Shown here: piece by piece, positions 25,781-34,610 of the stretch
Position numbering within the stretch: position 1 is the first letter of the stretch
Layout: the number at the start of each line of letters is the position of its first letter
Assembly (NCBI GenBank): GCA_937965735.1
Contig: CALCKU010000133.1
Span: 1-35,900, forward strand
Reading direction: 5' to 3'
Source: an uncultured Caulobacterales bacterium
Lineage (GTDB): Bacteria; Pseudomonadota; Alphaproteobacteria; Caulobacterales; Maricaulaceae
Length of the DNA stretch: 35,900 nt
Position numbers and translations under genes: made by a program
The notes under the pieces: generated by a model
Told to the model about the DNA's origin: nothing
What the model saw: only the letters and a program-made list of their open reading frames with translations
Databases searched by the model: none

Positions 25781-26542
25781 CTATTGACCCGCAGAAATTG
25801 GCGCATAGACAATATCTGGAGCCGCTTCACCTTTGGCGACACGAATCGCTTTTCTGACGGATAAAGCTTGGCCACCATCGAGTTGTTCCCAAGATTTGCT
25901 CTCTATATTGTAACGTGCAACTTCACTTTCGTCTTTTGACATATAAACAAGTGCAACACGACCATACCGTAGAAAGTTGACAACATTACCAGGTTTCTCT
26001 GGATGCGCGCCTTCATAACTATCAAGACCTTGGCCGTAAGCCACTTCAATCTTAAACGCATTTAAAACCTGACGATATTGCTCAGCAGGCGACACATCTG
26101 GATCAGCCAATGTCTTATGCAAACGCTCAACACGCTCCAAACGCTCAGCGCGTCTGAAAGGCACGTCTTCCTTAATTGCATCTTCAATGGCAGCCGCCAT
26201 TTTCAACATCATTGGGACCATGCCCTGCTTAATCGATTCAACCGTATTCAACTGAGTATTCAAAGAGTCGATTTCACCCTTTTGAGACTGCAAATAAATA
26301 TCCTGTTGATCGACAAAAAGTGAAATATTATCTTTTTGCTGAAGCACAGCACGGTACTCACGCACCATTGAATCCGCTTCATCATCGAGCTTTGCCACCT
26401 GCGCTTGAGATGACGCACTGGCTGCGGTTGAGGCCTTTGCCGTACTGAGCGCGCTTTCAAGCTGCGCACTTGCGGGGGCTGCAAATGCAAGCCCCATAGC
26501 AGTGGCAAGCCATAAACGCTTTGCTATTGAAAAATTCGACAT
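25781..26542 (-). CDS. DUF3450 family protein (copy 1)
   Basis: Signal peptide, coiled coil, then FRRAERLERVERLHKTLADPDVSPAEQYRQVLNAFKIEVAYG...FLRYGRVALVYMSKD, DUF3450-like. Confidence 0.85.
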   Translation of the reverse strand: MSNFSIAKRLWLATAMGLAFAAPASAQLESALSTAKASTAASASSQAQVAKLDDEADSMVREYRAVLQQKDNISLFVDQQDIYLQSQKGEIDSLNTQLNTVESIKQGMVPMMLKMAAAIEDAIKEDVPFRRAERLERVERLHKTLADPDVSPAEQYRQVLNAFKIEVAYGQGLDSYEGAHPEKPGNVVNFLRYGRVALVYMSKDESEVARYNIESKSWEQLDGGQALSVRKAIRVAKGEAAPDIVYAPISAGQ

Positions 26543-26599
26543 TGTTTCCTTCCAAGTTAGTTTTCATTTTACTTTGCACGCAATTTTATCAAAAATCGC

Positions 26600-26646
26600 G
26601 GCGTATGGGCGACGGATTATTCCGTCAAATTTGCAACCCATACGGC
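26600..26646 (-). promoter_or_regulatory. Nested hairpin between the two DUF3450 genes (attenuator-like)
   Basis: Outer arms CGTATGGG (26602-26609) / CCCATACG (26637-26644); inner arms GACGGA / TCCGTC with TTAT loop. A T5 run follows in the minus-strand direction (+ strand aaaaa 26591-26595). Confidence 0.55.
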
Positions 26647-26725
26647 CTGCAAAAACTCAAATCCATTCTACAAACACTTGCAGAAAAGACACATACCGAC
26701 CGAAACAACGCGGTCAGTCAAAACT

Positions 26726-27532
26726 TTAATTCGAAACGATCACGGGCGCAGACACCACACCTGGCGCAGATTCTCCCTTGGCAATACGAATGCCCCGGCG
26801 CACTTCTAGCGCCTTTGTCGCAGGAAGCGCATCCCACGCCCCTGTCTCACTATTATAACGAAGCGCTTCAGAACCATCCGCACCAATGTAAGCCAAAGAC
26901 AAACGACCATAGCGCAGATAAGTGCCATCAAAGATCATGTCTTTTAAATTTTCAAAAGTCGCACCCTCTTCAAAACGCTCTAACAGGTCATCCGTCAACG
27001 CACATTTTGATGACGCCAAATCTTCAGCACATGCCTTGCGGCGCACACCTGCCGCTGTCGGGCTATCGGCATCGTAAGCCTCAAGAGAGCGACCATAGCT
27101 AACTTCAATATCAAACATATTTAAAGCTTTACGCATTTTATCCGAAGGCCGCGCCGTCGCATCCGCGACCGTTTCCTTCAAAGAATCCAAACGCGTGTAA
27201 CGCTCACCTGCCTTAAACGGCAAATCTGTTTTGATATGGTCATCTAGGGCAACGACCATTTTATCGATCATAGCAGGGATTGCTAAATTCGTTTGCTCAA
27301 CCTGCGCAATTTGAGCGCTTAACGACTCCATCTCCGCCTCTTGAGTTGAAATATAAACAGATTGGCGATCCATCGTGATTTGCAAATTCGCAATCTCGTT
27401 TAAGATTGCCTTATACTGCGCCACATTCGCATCGTCGCTTTGCGCAAGCGCAGGTGCCGATAAGGCCACACACGCAACACCCGTAGCGATTACGCTTTTT
27501 AGACACAGATATGCTGAGTTAGAAACTTCCAC
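26726..27532 (-). CDS. DUF3450 family protein (copy 2, with Cys-containing insertion)
   Basis: Parallel to copy 1 (FKAGERYTRLDSLKETVADATARPSDKMRKALNMFDIEVSYG...YLRYGRLSLAYIGADGSEALRYNSETGAWDAL). Confidence 0.85.
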   Translation of the reverse strand: MEVSNSAYLCLKSVIATGVACVALSAPALAQSDDANVAQYKAILNEIANLQITMDRQSVYISTQEAEMESLSAQIAQVEQTNLAIPAMIDKMVVALDDHIKTDLPFKAGERYTRLDSLKETVADATARPSDKMRKALNMFDIEVSYGRSLEAYDADSPTAAGVRRKACAEDLASSKCALTDDLLERFEEGATFENLKDMIFDGTYLRYGRLSLAYIGADGSEALRYNSETGAWDALPATKALEVRRGIRIAKGESAPGVVSAPVIVSN

Positions 27533-27710
27533 TCACGTCCTCCAAATTTACCACACGTTTTAACGCGTATTATTCTTTATTGGACTTAGCCTACACCGCC
27601 CAAACAGGTTAATCAATCGTTAGGACAAGGGAATATTCAACTTTTTTCGATCAAAAATTATATTTTTTGGCCTAAGGTTAAATTATCGTAATAGATAGAA
27701 TAAGAAATGG

Positions 27711-27781
27711 TTGGGGCGGCTGGATTCGAACCAACGATCACGGGATCAAAACCCGATGCCTTACCGCTTGGCTACGCCCCA
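27711..27781 (-). tRNA. tRNA-Gln (anticodon TTG)
   Basis: Cloverleaf: acceptor TGGGGCG/CGCCCCA, anticodon stem TCGGG-TTTTGAT-CCCGT (slightly imperfect), T arm GTTGG-TTCGAAT-CCAGC. Confidence 0.93.
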
Positions 27782-28074
27782 TTGGAACATTTATGTCAAA
27801 CATTGAACATGTTTGAGCGCGCTATCTATCGCTAATATTTTGCAATTGCAACGGCTAATTCTTTCTAAGGAATTCTTTTCGGCGTTTTAAAAAAGACGGT
27901 TTGAATGCAAGAACACGTCAAGCTTTTACAAACAAACAAATTTTGCACACTTTACAACAGTGCCTAATCGCTGATTTTATCGTTTATCGAAAAATTTACT
28001 TTCTATACGCGTGAAAATAGCCATAATTGTCAAAACAGTTAGTCTGAACAATAGAAACACAAAAGGCTTTATAT

Positions 28075-29838
28075 ATGCGTCAGTTTTTCATTACGATTCT
28101 GGGTACAATTTTTGGCATTTTCATATTCTTTATTTTGCTCTTTATGGTATTTGCCGCGATCGGTACGGCCGCAAGCGTAAAAACAGCCCAAGATAGTGGA
28201 AACGATCAAGTCCTCTTTCTTGATCTTCGCGAAGCCGTGATTGACCATACAGGGTCAAAATCAATTTTCGGCCCACCCCCCGCCTCGACTGTCAATATTG
28301 TTCGCTCATTAAACCGCGCTAAAAGTGACGATCAGATAAAAGGGCTTTTCATTCGTGCCAATGAATTTGGCATGACACCCGCTACGGCTGAAGAAATTCG
28401 CCTAGGCCTGCTAGATTTTAAAGAAAGCGGGAAATTTGTGATTACCCATTCCCAAGGTTTCGAAGGCACATCGATTACGCCCTTTATGGCAATCTCTGCC
28501 TCTGATGAAATATGGCAACAAGGCACAACTGGATTTTCAATGGCTGGACTTCGCTCTGAAACAGGGTTTTACGGCGGTGTTTTTGAAAAATATGACGCCA
28601 AACCAGAGTTTGAGCAATTTTATGAATATAAGAATGCCGCAAATGTTTATACGCAAACCGATTATACCGACGCCCATAGAGAATCGACAACATCCCTCTT
28701 GAAATCGCTTTTTGATACAATGGTCAGTCAGATCGCAGAAGACCGCACACTATCCGTTCAGGCTGTGACCGATATTTTTGAAAGCGCACCACATTCCGCT
28801 GAAACCGCAAAGGAAGCTGGAATGATAGATGTTCTAGGGCATTATAATGCTGCACGTGAATATGCACGAAAAAAAGCCGGTGATGAAACGGTTAAATTTC
28901 TAAATATTATAGATTATACCCCTAAAGGCTATGTTAGCGGACCTGTAATCGCCTTTATAGGCGGGCAAGGCCCCGTTGTGACCGGTAAATCTTCGGATAA
29001 CAGCTCACCTTTTTCAAATTCCCTAACTATGGGCGGCGACAGTGTCGCAAAGGCGTTTGATAAGGCCATCAAAGACAAAAAGGTAGAAGCGATTATATTC
29101 CGCGTCAGCACGCCTGGTGGCTCACCCGCCGCATCAGACCAAATCCACGACGCCGTTGCCCGTGCTAAAGAGGCCGGTAAACCTGTCATTATAAGTATGG
29201 GGCAATACGCGGCATCGGGTGGCTATTACGTGGCGGCTAATGCGGATAAAATCGTCGCACTTCCAACAACAATTACAGGATCCATTGGAGTTTTAGGCGG
29301 TAAGATCGCTTTACAAGATACATTCGCGAAAGTGGGTTATAATGTTGAAGCGATTAATAAAGGCGGGGATTTCCTCGGCGCTTATTCTGCGGACGAACCG
29401 TTTACACAAGGGCAACGCGCGGCCTATCGCGGACAGTTGGAAGATATTTATGAAGACTTCACCAACCGTGTTTCCGAAGGTCGGAACATGCCGATTGAAC
29501 GTGTGAAAGAAATCGCCAAAGGACGGGTCTGGACAGGTGCGCAAGGTCGGGACATTGGCCTTGTTGACGAATTTGGCGGTATATTAAAAGCGATTGAAGT
29601 CGCAAAAGCGATCAAAGAGATTGATCCCGATAAAGAAATTTATCTGAAAACTTTCCCGCGGCCTAAAACACCTCAACAACAGATTGAGGAATTATTTGGT
29701 AGCACAGTGAAAACCAATAATGACTTGGCAAAACTTTCAAAAATTATGAACTTACCTGAAGTTCAAGCCGCGATAAACGCTCGAAATCATCTTGAAGCCC
29801 GACAAGAGCTGAAAGCAATTTTACCAAACATTCAGTAA
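28075..29838 (+). CDS. sppA: Signal peptide peptidase SppA, 67K type
   Basis: N-terminal TM; AIIFRVSTPGGSPAASDQIHDAVARAKEAGKPVIISMGQYAASGGYYVAANADKIVALPTTITGSIGVLGG. Confidence 0.93.
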   Translation: MRQFFITILGTIFGIFIFFILLFMVFAAIGTAASVKTAQDSGNDQVLFLDLREAVIDHTGSKSIFGPPPASTVNIVRSLNRAKSDDQIKGLFIRANEFGMTPATAEEIRLGLLDFKESGKFVITHSQGFEGTSITPFMAISASDEIWQQGTTGFSMAGLRSETGFYGGVFEKYDAKPEFEQFYEYKNAANVYTQTDYTDAHRESTTSLLKSLFDTMVSQIAEDRTLSVQAVTDIFESAPHSAETAKEAGMIDVLGHYNAAREYARKKAGDETVKFLNIIDYTPKGYVSGPVIAFIGGQGPVVTGKSSDNSSPFSNSLTMGGDSVAKAFDKAIKDKKVEAIIFRVSTPGGSPAASDQIHDAVARAKEAGKPVIISMGQYAASGGYYVAANADKIVALPTTITGSIGVLGGKIALQDTFAKVGYNVEAINKGGDFLGAYSADEPFTQGQRAAYRGQLEDIYEDFTNRVSEGRNMPIERVKEIAKGRVWTGAQGRDIGLVDEFGGILKAIEVAKAIKEIDPDKEIYLKTFPRPKTPQQQIEELFGSTVKTNNDLAKLSKIMNLPEVQAAINARNHLEARQELKAILPNIQ

Positions 29839-30013
29839 CTGAAACTCAATCAATAAAATTTGGCAAAAGGGGTTTTGTCAGCTGAAGTTAAGTCACGATA
29901 TAACGTTTTTTAATCCTGTTAGAAATGTTAATGTGTCTTTCATGGTGTCACGGCCCTCTGGTTTTGCTAAGCCCCTTTTATTATACCCCGTACTAATTTT
30001 ATGAGAGATAGAT

Positions 30014-30556
30014 ATGTCTAATCTAAAATCCCCTTTTATAATATTGACAGTCTTAACTGGCTGCACACTCATTCTTTTACACCCCAAGCTTAGTTTTGCA
30101 AAAGATTCAGGGCCACTTCTAGATATTTATACCTGTGCAAAGATCAGTGAAGACGCCAAAAGACTGGCCTGTTTTGATGAAAAAATTGCCGTGTTAAAAG
30201 TTAAGGATGACAAAAAAGAATTTGTCGCCATAGACGCCGAAGCCGTTCAAGAACTAAAACGTGAATCATTTGGCTTCTCCCTTCCGTCTCTCCCTAAGCT
30301 CGCCTTACCCAGCCTCTCTAAAGACAAAAGAGAAAACCTTGAGGTCAAAATAACGAAAATGGTTAAGCGCAATCGACGTTATATTTTCACAATGGAAAAC
30401 GGGCAAGTTTGGGAACAAACCTCAGGCGACATTCGTTATATACCAAAAGGGGATCTCATTGCGACCATTAAGCCCAAATCCATGGGTAGTTTTATGTTAA
30501 GTGCATCGAATGGCAAAAATAAGATGCCAAGTATTCGGGTTAGACGCATTCAGTAA
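30014..30556 (+). CDS. Exported or lipoprotein hypothetical protein
   Basis: Signal sequence with lipobox-like VLTGC and an alternative SFA-KD site; LLDIYTCAKISEDAKRLACFDEKIAVL; C-terminal beta-rich VKITKMVKRNRRYIFTMENGQVWEQTSGDIRYIPKGD. Confidence 0.7.
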   Translation: MSNLKSPFIILTVLTGCTLILLHPKLSFAKDSGPLLDIYTCAKISEDAKRLACFDEKIAVLKVKDDKKEFVAIDAEAVQELKRESFGFSLPSLPKLALPSLSKDKRENLEVKITKMVKRNRRYIFTMENGQVWEQTSGDIRYIPKGDLIATIKPKSMGSFMLSASNGKNKMPSIRVRRIQ

Positions 30557-30664
30557 GGCAATATTGCAAGAACACCGCGCCCCATATCTAGGGCTGAACC
30601 CGTGCATGAATGTCACTAAAGTCAAACCTCGAATTTAAACAAGCGCCCCACACAAGAGCCCCCT

Positions 30665-31573
30665 ATGACTATCCCCTTTGTCAGAGATTTTGAATTTGAT
30701 TACGGTGTCTGTACGCAGCTCAGCCCGAAGATACAGCGTGTTATTGCCAATAATCCCGGCCCTTTTACAGATACGGGAACGGGCGTTTATATTATCGGCG
30801 ATAAAAATGTCGCCGTGCTTGATCCTGGCCCCACGACAGACGCACATATGGACGCTGTGCACAAGGCCCTAGAAGGTCGAACGGTTACGCATGTTTTTGT
30901 AACCCACCACCATATTGACCACTCACCTTTTGCTGCGCCGCTCGCCAAGGCTCATGGTTGTAAAGTCTACGGATTTGGCCAGCAAAGCCAATCGCCCGAA
31001 GGCGGAGACGTCCGCCTAGAAGCGGGAGACGATCTTAGTTTTACGCCCGACATTGAAATTCGGGACGGCTATATACAAAAAGGCGATGGGTGGACTTTGG
31101 AGGCGATACACACACCCGGACATACATCTAATCATTTATGTTACGCTTTGCTGGAAGAAAACACATTATTTAGCGGTGACCATATTATGGGGTGGTCAAC
31201 CAGTGTCGTTAGTCCACCAGACGGGCATATGGGCGATTATCTAAACAGTTTAAATCGTGTGCTCGAGCGCGACTTTGACCGTATCTGGCCGACCCATGGC
31301 CCGTCTATTGATGCTGTGCAAACCTTTGTTCAAGCCTATATTGATCACCGAAAGACACGAGAGCAACAAATTTTAGCGTGTATCGCCAAAGGCATTACAC
31401 AAATCTCGGATATTTTACCCATTATATATGCAGATATTGATAAGCGCCTTTACCCAGCCGCCGCACATAGCGTTTTAGCCCATCTCATCCATATGGAAGA
31501 AACGGGCCGCGTAAAACGTTTTAGCCAAGAAAACGAAAGTGGGCTTAAAGCGAAATACGTCTTAGCCCCTTAA
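30665..31573 (+). CDS. MBL-fold metallo-hydrolase (LACTB2/glyoxalase II-like)
   Basis: HVFVTHHHIDHSP metal motif, IHTPGHTSNHLCY, FSGDHIMGW, WPTHGPSI. Confidence 0.92.
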   Translation: MTIPFVRDFEFDYGVCTQLSPKIQRVIANNPGPFTDTGTGVYIIGDKNVAVLDPGPTTDAHMDAVHKALEGRTVTHVFVTHHHIDHSPFAAPLAKAHGCKVYGFGQQSQSPEGGDVRLEAGDDLSFTPDIEIRDGYIQKGDGWTLEAIHTPGHTSNHLCYALLEENTLFSGDHIMGWSTSVVSPPDGHMGDYLNSLNRVLERDFDRIWPTHGPSIDAVQTFVQAYIDHRKTREQQILACIAKGITQISDILPIIYADIDKRLYPAAAHSVLAHLIHMEETGRVKRFSQENESGLKAKYVLAP

Positions 31574-31587
31574 GGTTTTGCTCTTAG

Positions 31588-31619
31588 CTGTTTCACCTAT
31601 GGCCTGTTTCACCTATGGC
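31588..31619. repeat. Perfect 16-bp tandem duplication (ctgtttcacctatggc x2)
   Basis: Direct reading. Confidence 0.9.
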
Positions 31620-31651
31620 CTATTGCGCTGATGGTTTGAGCGTTTAGCGCC

Positions 31652-32419
31652 CTAGAGCTTAGCCATAAATTTACGAATACGCGCCGCATTTTTACCCAGA
31701 TCAGATTGGCCGACACGGCTAACAGAGCGGATATTTAAAACCGCACCCTTCCCGTCTGTAATGACGATAACAATATCATCTTTAAAACCAAACCAAAATG
31801 TCGTGTCTGTGGCTTCAATGCGTTTCGCATTTGAATCAGCCAAACGAATGTCCCAACCCATCGCCTTAGAAGCCGATAAGGCTTTTTCATATAATGCACT
31901 GGGCGTTATATCGTCTTTCTCATACGCTATGACATCGGGATAAGCCTTGGCTTGCGCCTCAGCGATCGGCGCCTTACTAACAGGATCCGTTTTAGAGGCG
32001 TAATCAAGGCTATTCACGCCTTCGGTTGCGGCCCGTTCAGCCAAGATTTCGCCTGTAAAGCTTGGCGGTGTTGTAAGGTTTGTAGAAATATCGTGAATAA
32101 AAGGCAGTGAACGCGCTTTTTTACTCACAGATTTTGCATAGCCCATGCCCATAACAGGGAAAGCCATGGCAAAGACAGCCACCCAGATCCCGCGGCGCGG
32201 CTTAAGCGCGAGCGCTAAGATCAGCGATAAAACACCAAGGCCAAACAAGAGCATGAGTAATTTGGGCCCGATTTCGCGTGTAAGTTTACCAAAGGCAAAG
32301 GTCCAATCCCAAAGACCAAAACGCGCCCCAAGCGCCGAAACCGCAAAGAATAGAGGCACAAGAATAATCAAGGCCATAGCCAATTTAAGGAGAATAGATC
32401 TGAATTTTAACATAAGCAT
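31652..32419 (-). CDS. DUF1499 domain-containing membrane protein
   Basis: Three TM segments, then SLPFIHDISTNLTTPPSFTGEI...ALYEKALSASKAMGWDIRLADSNAKRIEATDTTFWFGFKDDIVIVI. Confidence 0.85.
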   Translation of the reverse strand: MLMLKFRSILLKLAMALIILVPLFFAVSALGARFGLWDWTFAFGKLTREIGPKLLMLLFGLGVLSLILALALKPRRGIWVAVFAMAFPVMGMGYAKSVSKKARSLPFIHDISTNLTTPPSFTGEILAERAATEGVNSLDYASKTDPVSKAPIAEAQAKAYPDVIAYEKDDITPSALYEKALSASKAMGWDIRLADSNAKRIEATDTTFWFGFKDDIVIVITDGKGAVLNIRSVSRVGQSDLGKNAARIRKFMAKL

Positions 32420-32431
32420 TACTTTATCTAG

Positions 32432-32472
32432 GGTCAGTATTTAAGGTCGGCAATTACAGGTCGGCATATAGA
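32432..32472. repeat. 13/14-bp tandem repeat (ggtcagtatttaa / ggtcggcaattaca / ggtcggcatataga)
   Basis: Direct reading, immediately upstream of the DUF1499 start. Confidence 0.65.
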
Positions 32473-32499
32473 GTCGACTGGGCAATAATTTAATTATGT

Positions 32500-33120
32500 T
32501 TATGACAGCTGGCTGGCAATGTAAAACAGGATAAAAGCAAAGCCACTTATGATTAAAACGGATTTCCCAGTCAAGATTTCGGTTGCGCTACGTTCCCCCC
32601 AATCATAGCGGCGTGTCGAATTTAAATCCTTTCGGTCTGCATAAGAATTTTTTTTCATCCCATCTTTTTTTAACCCACCTGTATTCAATCTTGTAATCTT
32701 GCCCGAAGCCGACTTGCTGATGGTCTTTAACCATGGACTTGCGTGTCCTTTTTGTAAGATTTGCGCTTTTACATGTCTCATAATCTCTTGAATAAGCGCG
32801 TGATTGTCTATTTTGTCGGTTCGCTCTTGTGTTCGTTCTTGTGCCTGCTCTTGGTGTTGAACCCGCGCTTTAGCGACATTAATCGCCTCCCACTCAACAC
32901 GCTCCCCTTCGCGTTCTCCCCCACGTTCTTTCCAAGGCGACTGTATCTTTGAAAATTTATGCATGTCGGTTCTACCAGATTGTACTGTCTTAGGGCGACG
33001 AGACGATTGGTTCTGAAAGGGCTTGGCTTTTTTCTTTTCTGGCCCTTTGAAAAGCGGTACGAAAAAAAATGCGGCTATAAATAAGAAGAAAAGAAATGCT
33101 TCCATAAGACTTACGACCAT
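32500..33120 (-). CDS. Hypothetical protein with N- and C-terminal TM segments
   Basis: FLFFLFIAAFFFVPLF at the N-terminus, charged middle, VLIISGFAFILFYIASQ at the C-terminus. Confidence 0.6.
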   Translation of the reverse strand: MVVSLMEAFLFFLFIAAFFFVPLFKGPEKKKAKPFQNQSSRRPKTVQSGRTDMHKFSKIQSPWKERGGEREGERVEWEAINVAKARVQHQEQAQERTQERTDKIDNHALIQEIMRHVKAQILQKGHASPWLKTISKSASGKITRLNTGGLKKDGMKKNSYADRKDLNSTRRYDWGERSATEILTGKSVLIISGFAFILFYIASQLS

Positions 33121-33190
33121 TTCATTGATCTTATTTTTTGAATCTGTGGTTTTTTTGATATTGGCGAATTTACGTCTTGCATAGAGCGTT

Positions 33191-33280
33191 TCACTTTCAC
33201 GGCCTCTCTCACTTTTAAGGCCACTCTTATACTTAAGGCCTCTCTTATACTTAAAACCTCTGTCACTTTTACGCCCTCTT
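33191..33280. repeat. 18-bp-period tandem array, 5 units
   Basis: tcactttcacggcctctc / tcacttttaaggccactc / ttatacttaaggcctctc / ttatacttaaaacctctg / tcacttttacgccctctt. Confidence 0.9.
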
Positions 33281-33312
33281 GCATGGTCAATAGAGCATAG
33301 ATTATAAAGGCT

Positions 33313-34014
33313 TTATGGGAAAAGTCTCTGCTTTTCCCAAACGGGCCTGTCGGCCTGAACTGTGTGCGCCTCTTTTTCTACAGGCTTTGTGAAGACAAGC
33401 CGGTCATGCAGGCGAAACGGTCTGTCGCGCCAAAATTCAATACGGATTGGCAACACACGCCAACCATACCAATTCGCAGGGCGGGGAATGTCTTGCCCCT
33501 TAAACCGCGCTTCAACGGCTTTTATCTTTGCCTCTAAGGCTTGACGGGATTCAAGCGGGGCAGATTGCATAGAGGCCCAAGCCCCTATTTGTGAACCGCG
33601 TGCCCTTTTGGCAAAATAAACATCTGATTCTTGGGGCGTGACAGGTTTTGCAAGGCCCCGAATCCGTACAGAGCGCTTTAAACTTTTCCAATGAAAACAA
33701 AGGGCCACGTTCTGACTGTGAAGCAGGTGCTGGCCTTTGACACTGTCTTCATTCGTGTAAAATACAAATCCACCAGAATTCTCGTCTACATCCACACCTT
33801 TAAGCAGAAGCATGCGCACATCCGGCAGGCCGTTCGCATCCACGGTCGCCAGAGACATCGCATTCGGGTCATTGATCTCGGTCTTTTGCGCCTCTTCCAT
33901 CCAACCCTCAAACAATCCGTAAGGTTCAGTTTCTGAAAATATATCAGGATAGTCCATTTCAGAGCGTTTATACGCATCTGTCGAAGGGGTCGGCGGGATC
34001 ACAGAACGCGTCAT
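33313..34014 (-). CDS. pdxH: Pyridoxamine 5'-phosphate oxidase
   Basis: [41 protein letters not shown]-type region, [19 protein letters not shown], C-terminal [18 protein letters not shown]. Confidence 0.95.
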   Translation of the reverse strand: [233 protein letters not shown]

Positions 34015-34112
34015 AAATTTCCTATATAACAGTCTGGTGGACTGTCTTGAGCTGTCTTAAGCGTAAAATTAACCATATTCATCAGCAGGTTCTTAACCAA
34101 TATAGCCCTATA

Positions 34113-34127
34113 TTAAAGCGTGGTTAA
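34113..34127. promoter_or_regulatory. Candidate CtrA box TTAA-N7-TTAA
   Basis: TTAAAGCGTGGTTAA, 57 bp upstream of the J-domain gene, in the divergent spacer with pdxH. Confidence 0.5.
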
Positions 34128-34183
34128 GCATAAATATCTGGCATTATAATCAGGTCTATGCGGTGAGATATTAGGGGTCTTCA

Positions 34184-34399
34184 ATGACACGTCAACAAGC
34201 ACTTATGACATTGGGTTTAAGCCTCTCTGCTCGCGAAGCTGACATTAGAGTGGCTTGGCGCAAGAAAGCTAAATTTTTTCATCCCGACAGTCCTTATGCA
34301 GATAAAAGCGCATTCATAAACGCAAAAGTCGCTTTTGAGACTTTGATCCCGCCCGCTCCGCAAGCCTACCGCGTGCCAGCCGCTAGCCGCGCGTTTTAG
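34184..34399 (+). CDS. Minimal J-domain protein
   Basis: ALMTLGLSLSAREADIRVAWRKKAKFFHPDSPYADKSAFINAKVAFETL contains the HPD motif. Confidence 0.8.
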   Translation: MTRQQALMTLGLSLSAREADIRVAWRKKAKFFHPDSPYADKSAFINAKVAFETLIPPAPQAYRVPAASRAF

Positions 34400-34610
34400 C
34401 CTTCGGCAGTTATGATTTTTTCATAGCGCCCGAATGTTGAGGGCTCTTGATTTTTGAAAAATGGGTTTTTGCAAATTGAATTTTGCAAGCTTTGGCCAAT
34501 TTTAAGTCTCTGGTACTGACAGCACAAACGGTCTAAAGGGTATCGCGAACCGCTCTAACGCGTTTATCATGCGCAAAACAAGCAAAAGCATAAAGCTCTA
34601 AGGATACGCT

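Noticed and set aside
26521-27102. 193-aa plus-strand ORF
   Set aside because: Antisense to DUF3450 copy 2 and the spacer; no domain features, coding strand well supported on minus.
27609-27623. TTAA-N7-TTAG upstream of the TonB-type operon as a CtrA box
   Set aside because: Imperfect second half-site; chance occurrence likely in AT-rich spacer.
27840-27851. Palindrome TTGCAATTGCAA between tRNA-Gln and sppA
   Set aside because: 12-bp AT-rich palindrome; no other evidence for function.
27711-28074. tRNA-Gln as an integration site for a mobile element
   Set aside because: No integrase, no duplicated tRNA 3' end seen, flanks are housekeeping genes.
34469-34488. Inverted repeat TTGCAAA-TTGAAT-TTTGCAA upstream of aroC
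   Set aside because: Short AT-rich palindrome without supporting context.
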